A stretch of 47,213 nucleotides of DNA, taken from the NCBI GenBank assembly GCA_020349885.1, contig CP070701.1:413397-460609 (forward strand), written 5' to 3'. A program made the position numbers and the translations under genes. Below, piece by piece: positions 1 to 7,859 of the stretch. Origin of the DNA: Acidobacteriota bacterium. GTDB taxonomy: Bacteria > Acidobacteriota > G020349885. The notes beneath the pieces are model-generated. The model had not been told where the DNA came from. It did not search any database and worked only from the letters and a program-made list of their open reading frames with translations. How positions within the stretch are numbered: position 1 is the stretch's first letter; every line of letters starts with the position of its first letter.

Positions 1-1
1 A

Positions 2-943
2 ACCCCCGACCCGGTGAACGCCCCCGAGAGCAGCGTGCTCGTGGGGCTCAACTACCTCTGGAACCCCGACTTCGCCAAGCTGGGGCCCGGCGCGGTGTGG
101 CTCGCCGCCGCGGGACAGGTCTTCTTCACGCTGAGCATCGGCACCGGCTGCATCGAGACCTACGCCTCCTACCTCCGCTCCAAGAACGACGTGCTTCTCA
201 CGGGGCTCACGACCTCGATGACGAACGAATTTTCGGAAGTAATTCTGGGCGGCTCCATCGCCATTCCCGTCGCCGTTGCGTACTTCGGCCTTCCGGGGAC
301 GCAGGCCATCGCCGAGGGCGGCTCGTTCAACCTGGGCTTCATGGCGATGCCCATCATCTTCCAGAAGCTTCCGCTCGGAGATTTCTTCGGCTTCATGTGG
401 TTCGCGCTCCTGTTTTTCGCGGGCATCACCTCGTCCGTGGCGCTCTCGCAGCCCACCATGGCGTTCCTCCAGGAGGAGTTCGGCCTCTCGCGCAGGAAGG
501 CGGCGTTTCTCCTCGGGTTCATCATCCTGCTCGCGAGCCAGCCCATCATCCTCTTCCTCGGGCACGGCTACCTGGACGAGATAGACTTCTGGATAGGAAC
601 GTTCGGGCTGGTGGCCTTCGCGCTCATCGAGGTGGTGATCTTCATCCTGTTCTTCGGGATGGACAACGCCTGGGAGGAGATGCACCGCGGCGCGCAGATT
701 CGCCTCCCCCGCGTCTACTACTACATCATCAAGTACGTCACCCCGCTCTATCTCGTTGTCATCTTCGCCGCCTGGGGCTGGCAGAAAGGCATTCCCACCC
801 TCCTGATGGAAGGCCAATCTTCCGAGAACGTGCCTTACCTGTGGCTTGCGCGCGCCTTCATCCTGGGCACCGTAGGCGCCTCGATGCTCCTGGTCTGGCT
901 TTCGTGGAAGCGCAGGCGTGCGCGCGGGGAGGAAGCGCCGTGA
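2..943 (+). CDS. Sodium-dependent NSS/SNF-family transporter, 3' part
   Basis: The frame is open to the left edge, so the N-terminus is missing. The visible ~313 residues are C-terminal transmembrane segments of a neurotransmitter:sodium symporter: a segment with GQVFFTLSIGTG, the stretch SYLRSKNDVLLTGL, a helix with FAGITSSVALSQP, and several later hydrophobic helices ending in a basic tail. The GQxFFSLSxGxG and S-S-V-A-L-x-Q-P signatures typify prokaryotic SNF transporters, which import amino acids with Na+ across the inner membrane. The stop codon overlaps the start of a 37-residue single-helix protein, an arrangement known for the methionine/alanine importer MetP-MetS. Substrate assignment to methionine or alanine is inference from that neighbour only. 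Confidence 0.9.
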   Translation, partial: TPDPVNAPESSVLVGLNYLWNPDFAKLGPGAVWLAAAGQVFFTLSIGTGCIETYASYLRSKNDVLLTGLTTSMTNEFSEVILGGSIAIPVAVAYFGLPGTQAIAEGGSFNLGFMAMPIIFQKLPLGDFFGFMWFALLFFAGITSSVALSQPTMAFLQEEFGLSRRKAAFLLGFIILLASQPIILFLGHGYLDEIDFWIGTFGLVAFALIEVVIFILFFGMDNAWEEMHRGAQIRLPRVYYYIIKYVTPLYLVVIFAAWGWQKGIPTLLMEGQSSENVPYLWLARAFILGTVGASMLLVWLSWKRRRARGEEAP

Positions 944-1053
944 CCGTGCTGGGCTGGCTCTTCATGCTGGGCGCCTGGGCCGCCATCGCGGGCGCGACGG
1001 CGTACTGCTTCTGGCGCGTTCTCTCGTCGGAGGGCCGGCGGGGCGACTCCTGA
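940..1053 (+). CDS. MetS-like small subunit of NSS transporter (37 aa)
   Basis: A GTG start overlaps the transporter's last codon and TGA stop by 4 bases (GTGA), giving a 37-residue protein with a single hydrophobic helix (about residues 3-27) and a short charged tail ending in EGRRGDS. Size, one-helix topology and coupling to an NSS transporter match the MetS class of small subunits, which in the family are needed for activity of the large MetP subunit. Sequence alone cannot prove homology at this length; the call rests on context and topology. There is no separate ribosome-binding site, as expected for translational coupling. Confidence 0.6.
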   Translation: MTVLGWLFMLGAWAAIAGATAYCFWRVLSSEGRRGDS

Positions 1054-1069
1054 CCTTCAGTCCCGGCCC

Positions 1070-1381
1070 TCACCAGAGCCCGAGGAGGTCCTTCACCTCG
1101 TCCGAGGCCATGGTCTTGGGGTCCCACAGGGGCTCCCACACGACGTACACCGTCGCCGTCTCGACGCCCTCCATGCCCTGCGCGATCTCCCGCACCTGGT
1201 TTATGAGCACCTGCCCGTAGGGGCACATGGGCGAGGTGAGAGTCATCTTGATGGTGACTTCTTTGCCGTCCTCGGAAATATCCACGTCGTAGATAAGTCC
1301 CAGATCCACGATCCCGAGCCGGATTTCCGGGTCCTTGACCACCTTGAGCGCTTCGAGAACCGATTCCTTGGTGAGGGGCAT
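1070..1381 (-). CDS. sufT: SufT-like MIP18/DUF59 Fe-S assembly protein
   Basis: A 103-residue protein of the DUF59/MIP18 family (SufT, PaaD N-terminal, CIA2-like). It begins with a helical segment followed by the hallmark KDPEIRLGIVDLGLIYDV, then a strand-rich part with LTSPMCPYGQVL containing the conserved cysteine, and ends in VVWEPLWDPKTM, all typical. Family members aid maturation or transfer of Fe-S clusters in the cytoplasm. It is the last gene of the suf operon, 13 bases after sufU, which strongly supports the role. It converges with the transporter pair on the other strand, and I see no clear terminator in the short gap. Confidence 0.9.
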   Translation of the reverse strand: MPLTKESVLEALKVVKDPEIRLGIVDLGLIYDVDISEDGKEVTIKMTLTSPMCPYGQVLINQVREIAQGMEGVETATVYVVWEPLWDPKTMASDEVKDLLGLW

Positions 1382-1394
1382 TTTTTTCTTTTTT

Positions 1395-1880
1395 TTACTC
1401 CTCCTCCGTCGTGGAGGCGGCCTCGGGCCGCGAGCCTCCGGCTTTCCACGCCTTCAGGGCGTCGGCCAGCGTAATCCACGCAAGGAGCGCGCACTTGACG
1501 CGCACCGGGAATTTCCGCACGCCCTCCAATGCGTCCAGGTCGCCGATGTCCAGCCCCTCCGGAATCGCCTCGCCGTGCATCATTCCCTTGAACGCCGCCA
1601 TGAGTTTCTCCACCTCCTCGACGCTCCTGTCCTTCAAAAGCTCCGCGAGCATGGAGCCCGAGGCCACGCTGATGGAGCAGCCGCGGCATTGCACCGCGAC
1701 GTCGGCCACGTTGCCGTTCTGCAATTTCAAGGCCAGCGACGCGGAGTCGCCGCAGAGGGGGTTGAACCCCTCGTTCCGGACGTCGCAGTCGTGCAGCTCC
1801 TTGTTTCCGCGCGGACTCCGGTAATGGTCGAGGACGATGTCGCGGTACAGCTCGCTCAGCTCAGGAAACCGGGTGTCCAA
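1395..1880 (-). CDS. sufU: SufU-type Fe-S scaffold / sulfur-transfer protein
   Basis: This 161-residue member of the IscU/SufU family has the N-terminal LYRDIVLDHYRSPRG signature and three conserved cysteines, in NPLCGD (with the conserved Asp), CRGCSIS and VKCALLAW. SufU proteins bind zinc and accept persulfide sulfur from SufS, or act as scaffold for SufBCD. The best start is TTG at 1880, preceded by GAGG seven bases away. This overlaps the end of sufS by 20 bases, indicating translational coupling. The C-terminus is Glu-rich. There is no sufE or sufA in the operon, consistent with a SufU-type system. Confidence 0.92.
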   Translation of the reverse strand: MDTRFPELSELYRDIVLDHYRSPRGNKELHDCDVRNEGFNPLCGDSASLALKLQNGNVADVAVQCRGCSISVASGSMLAELLKDRSVEEVEKLMAAFKGMMHGEAIPEGLDIGDLDALEGVRKFPVRVKCALLAWITLADALKAWKAGGSRPEAASTTEEE

Positions 1881-3165
1881 AGTATTTCCTCGCTCCTTTG
1901 AGCGCTTCGACGAGCATGTCCACGTCGTCGCGGTCGTTGTAGACGTAAAGGCTCGCGCGCGCCGTGGCCACGACGCCCAGGCGCCGCATCAGCGGCTGGG
2001 CGCAGTGGTGGCCCGCGCGGATCGCCACGCCGTACCGGTCGAGCACGGTGCCGAGGTCGTGCGGATGAATTTTCTCGTCATGCATCGAGAGAACGCCCAG
2101 GCGGTTTTCCACGCCCTCGGGGCCGAACAATTTCAGGAAGCCGAGCTCTCTCAAACGCTCCAGCGCGTACCGCGTCAGCTCCCGCTCGCGCGCAAGTACA
2201 TTCGCCATCCCGAGCGCGTCGAGGTAGTCGAGCGCCGCCTCGAAGGCCGCCACGTCGGCGATGTTCGGCGTGCCCGCCTCGAACCGCCAGGGAATCTCCG
2301 CCCACGTGGCGTGGTCGGGGTGCACTTCCCGTATCATGCCGCCCCCGGTCTGGTAGGGCTCCATGCGCTCCAGCAGGTCGGGCTTCGCGCACAGCACGCC
2401 CACGCCCGTCGGCCCGAGCATCTTGTGGGCCGAGAACGCGAAGAAGTCGCACCCGAGCGCTTTCACGTCCACGGGGAAGTGCGGGACGGCCTGCACGCCG
2501 TCCACGACCACCACGGCGCCGCGCTTGTGGGCTTCCTCCGTAATTTCCGCGACGGGGTTGACGGTGCCGAGCACGTTCGATGCGAGCGTCACCGCCGCGA
2601 CGCGCGTGCGGTTCGTGAGAAGGCGCGGGAGCGCGGCCATGTCGAGCGTTCCGTCGTCCAGGACGGGAACGTATTTCAGCGCGGCGCCGGTCTCGCGCGC
2701 CGCCACGATCCACGGCACGAGGTTGCTGTGGTGCTCCATCTCGGTGAGAAGCACCTCGTCGCCCGGCTTGAGGTTTTTTCGCCCCCATGCGCTCGCGACG
2801 AGGTTGAGCCCCTCGGTGGCGTTGCGCGTGAAGACGACGCCCCGCGGGTCGACGCCGCCCACGAATTCCGCGACCCGGCGGCGGACGCCCTCGTAGCGCT
2901 CCGTCGCCTCCTCGGAGAGGGCGAAGAGGCCGCGGTGGACGTGGGCGTTCGTCGTTTCGTAGTACCGGGTGAGCGCGTCCAGCACCGCCTTCGGCTTCTG
3001 GGTCGTGGCCGCGTTGTCCAGGTAGACGAGGCGCCTGCCGTGGACGCGGCGCTTCAAAATTGGGAAGTCTTTCCGGATGGCCCGCCCGCAGGCAGGGCCC
3101 GCCGGAGCGTTCATGCCTATCTCGGGCCTCGCGGCCTCCGCTCGCCTCAACGCCGCTTCTTTCAT
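1861..3165 (-). CDS. sufS: SufS cysteine desulfurase
   Basis: A class V aminotransferase-fold PLP enzyme of 434 residues that mobilises sulfur from cysteine as persulfide. Visible motifs: YLDNAATTQKP near residue 48, TEMEHHSNLVPW near 141, the PLP lysine K248 in FSAHKMLGPTG, and the persulfide-forming C388 in RAGHHCAQPLM. The frame is open further upstream, but the extra residues would lie inside the Rieske gene. ATG at 3165 begins 2 bases after the Rieske stop; a later ATG (codon 18) just before the conserved region is the alternative. Its 3' end overlaps sufU, its likely sulfur acceptor. Confidence 0.95.
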   Translation of the reverse strand: MKEAALRRAEAARPEIGMNAPAGPACGRAIRKDFPILKRRVHGRRLVYLDNAATTQKPKAVLDALTRYYETTNAHVHRGLFALSEEATERYEGVRRRVAEFVGGVDPRGVVFTRNATEGLNLVASAWGRKNLKPGDEVLLTEMEHHSNLVPWIVAARETGAALKYVPVLDDGTLDMAALPRLLTNRTRVAAVTLASNVLGTVNPVAEITEEAHKRGAVVVVDGVQAVPHFPVDVKALGCDFFAFSAHKMLGPTGVGVLCAKPDLLERMEPYQTGGGMIREVHPDHATWAEIPWRFEAGTPNIADVAAFEAALDYLDALGMANVLARERELTRYALERLRELGFLKLFGPEGVENRLGVLSMHDEKIHPHDLGTVLDRYGVAIRAGHHCAQPLMRRLGVVATARASLYVYNDRDDVDMLVEALKGARKYFGHPVS

Positions 3166-3167
3166 GG

Positions 3168-3494
3168 CTATTGCGTTTCCTCGCTCAAGGCGACGCACAC
3201 CTGGCCGTCCTCGACGCGGACGGGGAATGTGCGGATGGGAGCCGAGGCCGGCATCCTTCGCACCCGGCCGTCCCGCACGTCGAAGCGCGCGCCGTGCCAG
3301 GGGCACTCTATCTCCGTGCCGTCGAGCGTCCCTTCTCCGAGCGGCCTGTCGTCGTGGCTGCAGACGTTTTCGACGGCGTAAACTTCACCATCGACATTAC
3401 AGAGGGCGATCTCGACGTCGCCGGCTTTGAAGACGCGAACCTTGCCCTCTTCGAGCCCGCTCAGGGGAGTCAGCGCAATCCATTTCTCCGGCAT
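3168..3494 (-). CDS. Rieske [2Fe-2S] ferredoxin in suf operon
   Basis: A 108-residue Rieske-fold protein with the two cluster motifs CSHDDRPLGEG (C-x-H) and CPWHGARFD (C-x2-H), sufficient to bind a [2Fe-2S] cluster with two Cys and two His ligands. It resembles ferredoxin subunits of non-haem oxygenases (NirD/BphF-like). The start at 3494 (MPEKWIALTPL) lies 4 bases after the sufD stop; a longer reading would overlap sufD. Similar Rieske genes occur between sufD and sufS in several phyla, where an electron-transfer role in assembly is assumed but not established. It could equally be a client of the SUF machinery. Confidence 0.88.
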   Translation of the reverse strand: MPEKWIALTPLSGLEEGKVRVFKAGDVEIALCNVDGEVYAVENVCSHDDRPLGEGTLDGTEIECPWHGARFDVRDGRVRRMPASAPIRTFPVRVEDGQVCVALSEETQ

Positions 3495-3498
3495 CGAA

Positions 3499-4806
3499 TT
3501 ACCCCAGGCGCTCGCGGACGCAGCCGCGAAGCTCTTCACGAATGTTTTCCGGCACACGGCGCAGGGCCGGCTCGACGAAGCCTTCGACGATTATGCGCGC
3601 GGCCTCGGGCCGGGGGATCCCGCGGCTCAGGCAGTAGAAAATTTGTTCCGGGTCGAGGGAGCTCACCGTGGCGCCGTGCTTGCATCGAACGTCCTCCGTG
3701 AGAATCTCGAGCTCGGGTATCGACTCGGCCCGCGCCCCCTCGCTCAAGAGCAGGTTGCGGTTTTCCTGGTAGGCCTCGCTCCCCCGCGCCTCGTCCGCGA
3801 TCCGGATGAGCCCCGTGTAGGCCGAGCGGGCGCGGTCCGTCAGAACGGTTTTGAAATCGATGTTGCTGCGCGTGTTGTGCTCCCGGTGGTCATGGAGCGT
3901 GTGGTGGTCGAAGTGCTGGCGCCCCTCGCCCAGAAGCACGCCGACCATCTCGCTCTCCGCGCCCGGACCCGACAAGACCGTGCCGATGTCGGCCTTCATC
4001 GCGGCGGCTCCCAGCGACGCCGTGACCGTGAGCACGCTGGCGTCGCGCGCCGCCCGGACGCGCTGCGTCACGTAGAAGCGCGCCTCGCGCCCAAGGCGCT
4101 GCACCGCGACGTAGCGCACCCTCGAGGACGCGCCGGCGAAAATCTCGACGCCCGCGTTAACATAACCTTCCTTGCGTCCCGCGGCGTACTCGTCCACCAG
4201 CGTGACGTCGGAGCCTTCGCCCGCGACCACCAGAAGCCGCGAGGCGAAAAATTTCTTTCGCTTCCCCGCCGCGTGCAGGAGGCGGACGGGCATCTCGAGC
4301 GCCGTGCCGCCCGGCACGTACAGAAAGACGCCGCCGCCCCAGACGGCCCCGTTGAGCGCCTCGAACTTTCCATGCCCGGCCCCGACCAGTTTTTCGAGAT
4401 GCGCCTGCACGATGTCCCCGTGCCTGAACGCGGCCTCACGAAGGTCGCCCAGAATAATTTCGGACTTCGCGAGCGCCGGCGCCAGCTCGGAGCGGACGAA
4501 CTGGCCTTCCCGCGAGAGCGCCGCCCCGCTCAGCTGCCCCGCGTCGAGGGATTTTCGAATCACGCCGGGCCAATCGGTGCTTTTCGGGGACGGCACCGGG
4601 GAGGCGAGCGCCTCCTCGTCCGGGAGCGCGAAGCGCCCGGCGGGGGTGTAGCGCCAGAGGTGCCCCGCCCGCGCGGGGAGAGGCGCCCCCTGGTAAGCGT
4701 CCCACGCCTTCCGCCGTGCCTTGACGAGCCACGCCGGCTCGTCGTAGACCGGGCGGAAGGGCAGCCGCCGCGAAGAGTCCGTTTGCGCCGCGCCTGTTTG
4801 AATCAT
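3499..4806 (-). CDS. sufD: SufD, Fe-S scaffold complex subunit
   Basis: A 435-residue SufBD-family protein. The N-terminus has the W-x-x-A-R-x-x-A-W-x-x-Y pattern typical of SufD, followed by the right-handed beta-helix core and the conserved C-terminal region (ARSAYTGLIRIADEARGSEAYQENRNLLL, then CKHGATVSSLDPEQIFYCLSRGI, which includes the conserved C-K-H-G). SufD forms the SufBC2D complex, where clusters are built and iron entry is assisted. The gene sits 39 bases downstream of sufB and 4 bases upstream of the Rieske gene, in the usual C-B-D order. Confidence 0.95.
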   Translation of the reverse strand: MIQTGAAQTDSSRRLPFRPVYDEPAWLVKARRKAWDAYQGAPLPARAGHLWRYTPAGRFALPDEEALASPVPSPKSTDWPGVIRKSLDAGQLSGAALSREGQFVRSELAPALAKSEIILGDLREAAFRHGDIVQAHLEKLVGAGHGKFEALNGAVWGGGVFLYVPGGTALEMPVRLLHAAGKRKKFFASRLLVVAGEGSDVTLVDEYAAGRKEGYVNAGVEIFAGASSRVRYVAVQRLGREARFYVTQRVRAARDASVLTVTASLGAAAMKADIGTVLSGPGAESEMVGVLLGEGRQHFDHHTLHDHREHNTRSNIDFKTVLTDRARSAYTGLIRIADEARGSEAYQENRNLLLSEGARAESIPELEILTEDVRCKHGATVSSLDPEQIFYCLSRGIPRPEAARIIVEGFVEPALRRVPENIREELRGCVRERLG

Positions 4807-4845
4807 TTACTTTCCCGCTTCATAGAAATCGACGTTAACATGCAC

Positions 4846-6285
4846 TCACCCCACGGAGCCTTCCATCTCGAGCTCGATGAGGCGGTTGAGCTCAACGGCG
4901 TATTCCATGGGAAGCTCCTTCGTGAACGGCTCGATGAAGCCGTTGACGATGAGAAGCCGCGCCTCGTCCTCGCTGAGCCCGCGGCTCTGGAGGTAGAAAA
5001 TCTGCTCCTCCGACACCTTGCTCACGCGCGCCTCGTGCTCGACGTGCGTGTCCCGCTCCTTTATCTCCATCGTCGGGTAGGTGTCGGAGCGCGAGTCCCT
5101 CGTGAGAAGGAGCGCGTCGCACACGACGCTCACCTTGCAGTTTTTCGCGTCCGGCTCCACCCTCACCAGCCCCCTGTAGGAGGCGCGGCCGCCCCTGTTC
5201 GAGACCGATTTCGACGTGATGCGCGAGCTCGTGTTGGGCGCCGCGTGAAAAATCTTCGCGCCCGCGTCCTGGTGCTGCCCCTCGCCGGCGAAGGCGACGG
5301 AGAGGATCTCCGCCTTGGCGCCCTCGCCCATAAGGTAGACGCACGGATACTTCATGGTGAGCTTCGAGCCGAGGTTGCCGTCCACCCACTCGACGGTCGA
5401 GTTCCGGTGCGCGACGGCGCGCTTCGTGACGAGGTTGAAAATATTGTTCGCCCAGTTCTGGATGGTGGTGTAGCGGATGTAGGCGCCCTCGAGGGCGACG
5501 AGCTCGACGACCGCCGAGTGGAGCGAGTTCGTGCTGTACTGCGGCGCCGTGCAGCCCTCGATGTAGTGGACGCGCGAGCCCTTGTCGGCGATGATGAGCG
5601 TGCGCTCGAATTGCCCCATGTTCTCGGCGTTGATGCGGAAGTACGCCTGGAGCGGGATGCCCACGTCCACGCCGGGGGGCACGTAGATGAAGGAGCCGCC
5701 CGACCAGACGGCGCTGTTCAGCGCCGCGAACTTGTTGTCCGCGGGTGGAATGACGGTCGCGAAATATTTCTTCACGATGTCCGGGTGCTCCCGCAGGCCG
5801 CTGTCCATATCGAGGAAGACGACGCCCTTCCTGGAAAGCTCTTCCTTCATGGAGTGGTAGACGACCTCGGACTCGTACTGGGCCGAGACGCCCGCCAGGA
5901 ATTTCCGCTCCGCCTCGGGAATCCCCAGCCGCTCGAATGTTTTCTTGATGTTCTCCGGCACCTCGTCCCATGATTTTTCCTGGTTCTCGATGGGCTTGAT
6001 GTAGTAGTAGATGTCGTCGAAGTCGATGGAGTCGAGGAGTCCGGTGTTGCCCCACCGGGGCATGGGCTTCGCGAGGAAGATGTCCAGCGCGTCGTGCCGG
6101 AATTTTTTCATCCACTCCGGCTCGCGCTTCATGCGACTCATCATCTCGACCACCTCGTGGTCGATCCCCTTGCGGCCCTTGTGGAAATATTCCTCCGGAT
6201 CGCGGAACCCGTACCGCTCGGCGTAGTCCCTTCCGAGCTCCAGCCGGGTTTTTTCCCTGTTTAATGCTGCGGCGGGCCGGCTCAT
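4846..6285 (-). CDS. sufB: SufB, Fe-S scaffold complex subunit
   Basis: A 479-residue SufB, at family length. Recognisable parts: an N-terminal region with [17 protein letters not shown], the APRWGNTGL-like [26 protein letters not shown], the cysteine-bearing [11 protein letters not shown] that takes part in sulfur transfer in the family, the C-terminal [17 protein letters not shown], and [19 protein letters not shown]. With SufC and SufD it forms the cytosolic scaffold for de novo Fe-S cluster assembly. Its start overlaps the sufC stop by 4 bases (ATGA), so translation is coupled. Confidence 0.96.
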   Translation of the reverse strand: MSRPAAALNREKTRLELGRDYAERYGFRDPEEYFHKGRKGIDHEVVEMMSRMKREPEWMKKFRHDALDIFLAKPMPRWGNTGLLDSIDFDDIYYYIKPIENQEKSWDEVPENIKKTFERLGIPEAERKFLAGVSAQYESEVVYHSMKEELSRKGVVFLDMDSGLREHPDIVKKYFATVIPPADNKFAALNSAVWSGGSFIYVPPGVDVGIPLQAYFRINAENMGQFERTLIIADKGSRVHYIEGCTAPQYSTNSLHSAVVELVALEGAYIRYTTIQNWANNIFNLVTKRAVAHRNSTVEWVDGNLGSKLTMKYPCVYLMGEGAKAEILSVAFAGEGQHQDAGAKIFHAAPNTSSRITSKSVSNRGGRASYRGLVRVEPDAKNCKVSVVCDALLLTRDSRSDTYPTMEIKERDTHVEHEARVSKVSEEQIFYLQSRGLSEDEARLLIVNGFIEPFTKELPMEYAVELNRLIELEMEGSVG

Positions 6286-7103
6286 GATGCAGTCGCCTCC
6301 GCGTTGCCGTCCGTCCGCTTCTGGACCCAGTCGTAGCCCTTCTCCTCCAGCTTCAGGGCGAGCTCCGGGCCGCCCGATTCGGCGATGCGGCCCTCGATCA
6401 GCACGTGGACGCGGTCGGGCTTGACGTGGTTGAGGATCCGCTGGTAGTGCGTCACGAGGAGAACGCCAGCGTCGGGGCCGCAGAGCTTGTTGATGCCGTT
6501 TGCGACCACTTTCAGGGCGTCGATGTCGAGCCCCGAGTCCGTCTCGTCGAGCAGGGCCACGCTCGGGCGGAGCACCGCCATCTGGAGGATTTCGAGGCGC
6601 TTCTTCTCGCCGCCGGAGAACCCGTCGTTCACGTAGCGGGTCGCGAACGTCTCGTCCATGGCGAGGAGCTTCAAATTTTCCCTGAGGGTCTTGCGGAACG
6701 TCTTGAGGGAAGCGCCGCCGCCTCCGTTGCCCGCGTCGCCTTTGGGCAGGCGCGCCTTGACGGCGGAGCGCAGGAAATTGGCGACCGTCACGCCGGGGAC
6801 GGCCACGGGATACTGGAAGCCCAGGAAGAGCCCCTTGCGGGCGCGCTCGTCGGGCGGCATCTCGGTAATGTCCTCGCCGCGAAAAAGAACCCTTCCCCTC
6901 GTGACGCGGTAGCCGGGATGCCCCGCGAGGGCGTTCGCCAGGCTGCTCTTTCCGGAGCCGTTCGGGCCCATGAGGGCGTGTTTCTCCCCCGGGCGAATCT
7001 CGAACCGCACGCCCCTGACGACCTCTCTGCCCCCGGCCTCAACGTGGACGTCCAGGCACGAGAAGAGGGTATCGCTTCGTCTCACCTTGTCTTGCCTTGC
7101 CAT
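6282..7103 (-). CDS. sufC: SufC, Fe-S assembly ATPase
   Basis: A 273-residue ABC-type ATPase without membrane partner, first gene of the suf operon. Walker [10 protein letters not shown] at residues 46-54, Q-loop in [13 protein letters not shown], signature FSGGEKKR, Walker [13 protein letters not shown] and the switch histidine in LLVTHYQ are all intact and characteristic of SufC. A short Gly-rich insertion (NGGGGAS) sits in the helical domain, slightly longer than usual. ATP hydrolysis drives conformational change of SufBC2D. ATG at 7103 is preceded by GAGAGG and, farther upstream, a near-consensus promoter (7127-7155). Confidence 0.96.
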   Translation of the reverse strand: MARQDKVRRSDTLFSCLDVHVEAGGREVVRGVRFEIRPGEKHALMGPNGSGKSSLANALAGHPGYRVTRGRVLFRGEDITEMPPDERARKGLFLGFQYPVAVPGVTVANFLRSAVKARLPKGDAGNGGGGASLKTFRKTLRENLKLLAMDETFATRYVNDGFSGGEKKRLEILQMAVLRPSVALLDETDSGLDIDALKVVANGINKLCGPDAGVLLVTHYQRILNHVKPDRVHVLIEGRIAESGGPELALKLEEKGYDWVQKRTDGNAEATAS

Positions 7104-7126
7104 GTTTTGTTGCCTCTCATTAAGCC

Positions 7127-7155
7127 ATTATACGTAATCTATACAAAAAAGTCAA
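7127..7155 (-). promoter_or_regulatory. suf operon promoter
   Basis: Reading the minus strand, TTGACT (7155-7150), a 17-base spacer and a perfect TATAAT (7132-7127) lie 24 bases upstream of the sufC start. The 15 bases from the -35 box into the spacer (plus-strand ATACAAAAAAGTCAA, 7141-7155) recur with one change at the promoter of the neighbouring Rrf2-type gene. A shared operator for that regulator is inferred. Confidence 0.8.
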
Positions 7156-7267
7156 CATTAAAATTTACTGAAAAAATTCGAGGGAGCTGCTCCTACCGAA
7201 AAATCCCTAAATGGCGTCATTGCGGAGGAATTCTCTCCACATCATGACGGGCTCCGGGGCCGGGGAA

Positions 7268-7750
7268 TCACGGCTTGCCCCCCGCGGCTTCGGACGCCGC
7301 GTCCGAGCGGCTCTGAAGCAGGTAGCCCATCAAGCGCTCGGTCCGGGACATGTCGGCCAATGAGGTCTTTCTTAGAATTTCCCTGATCACCGCGTCCAGC
7401 CGGGCCCAGAGCGAGCGGATGGAGCACTCGGTCGTGTGAACGCAGAGGTTCTCCTGGCCGTGATAGCGCTCGCAGTAGTCCGGCTCGAAGAAGTGCCCGT
7501 CCAGGGCGGAGAAAATCTCGTCGAGAGAAATGTCCTTCGCCGGCCGCGCGAGATGGTAGCCGCCCTTCTGCCCGCGGATGCTCTTCACCAGGCCGCCCTG
7601 CCGCAGGGCGTGCATCAGCTTTCCCACGTACGGCGCCGTCAGCCCTTCGAGCTCGGCGATGCTCGTGATCGTGAGCGGCTTGTCGCCCTCGTGGCGGGCC
7701 ATCTGTAGCATGCATCGGAGACCGTATTCTTCCTGTGCCGTAAACCGCAT
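7268..7750 (-). CDS. Rrf2/IscR-family Fe-S-responsive regulator
   Basis: A 160-residue Rrf2-family transcription factor. The winged helix-turn-helix spans about residues 5-80 (YGLRCMLQMARHE, APYVGKLMHALRQGGLV, RGQKGGYHLARP). Three cysteines, C93, C103 and C109, lie in the loop that carries the Fe-S ligands of IscR and SufR-like members, so a labile cluster is probable. It precedes the suf operon on the same strand, and its own promoter shares a 15-bp element with the suf promoter. Together this points to feedback control of cluster assembly, most likely repression when clusters are plentiful. The ATG is preceded by GGAGGT with a 6-base gap. Confidence 0.9.
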   Translation of the reverse strand: MRFTAQEEYGLRCMLQMARHEGDKPLTITSIAELEGLTAPYVGKLMHALRQGGLVKSIRGQKGGYHLARPAKDISLDEIFSALDGHFFEPDYCERYHGQENLCVHTTECSIRSLWARLDAVIREILRKTSLADMSRTERLMGYLLQSRSDAASEAAGGKP

Positions 7751-7770
7751 TGTTTTACCTCCAGGGTCTC

Positions 7771-7799
7771 AGCATAACAAAAGAATACGAAAAAGTCAA
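7771..7799 (-). promoter_or_regulatory. Promoter of the Rrf2-type regulator gene
   Basis: On the minus strand, TTGACT (7799-7794), a 17-base spacer and TATGCT (7776-7771) lie 20 bases before the ATG. Positions 7785-7799 (plus strand ATACGAAAAAGTCAA) match the suf promoter in 14 of 15 bases, suggesting autoregulation. Confidence 0.75.
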
Positions 7800-7859
7800 G
7801 TTTCAAAACAGTGGAATTATACCACCTGCCTCACCTTCAAGACCGGGCGATTGCCGGCT

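Noticed and set aside
1837-3381. Long plus-strand open frame opposite sufU/sufS
   Set aside because: It is a shadow frame in GC-rich DNA; the minus strand encodes clear SufU, SufS and Rieske motifs.
3427-5973. 848-codon plus-strand open frame
   Set aside because: It runs antisense through sufD and sufB, is composed of Arg/His/Val-rich low-complexity residues and has no recognisable domain.
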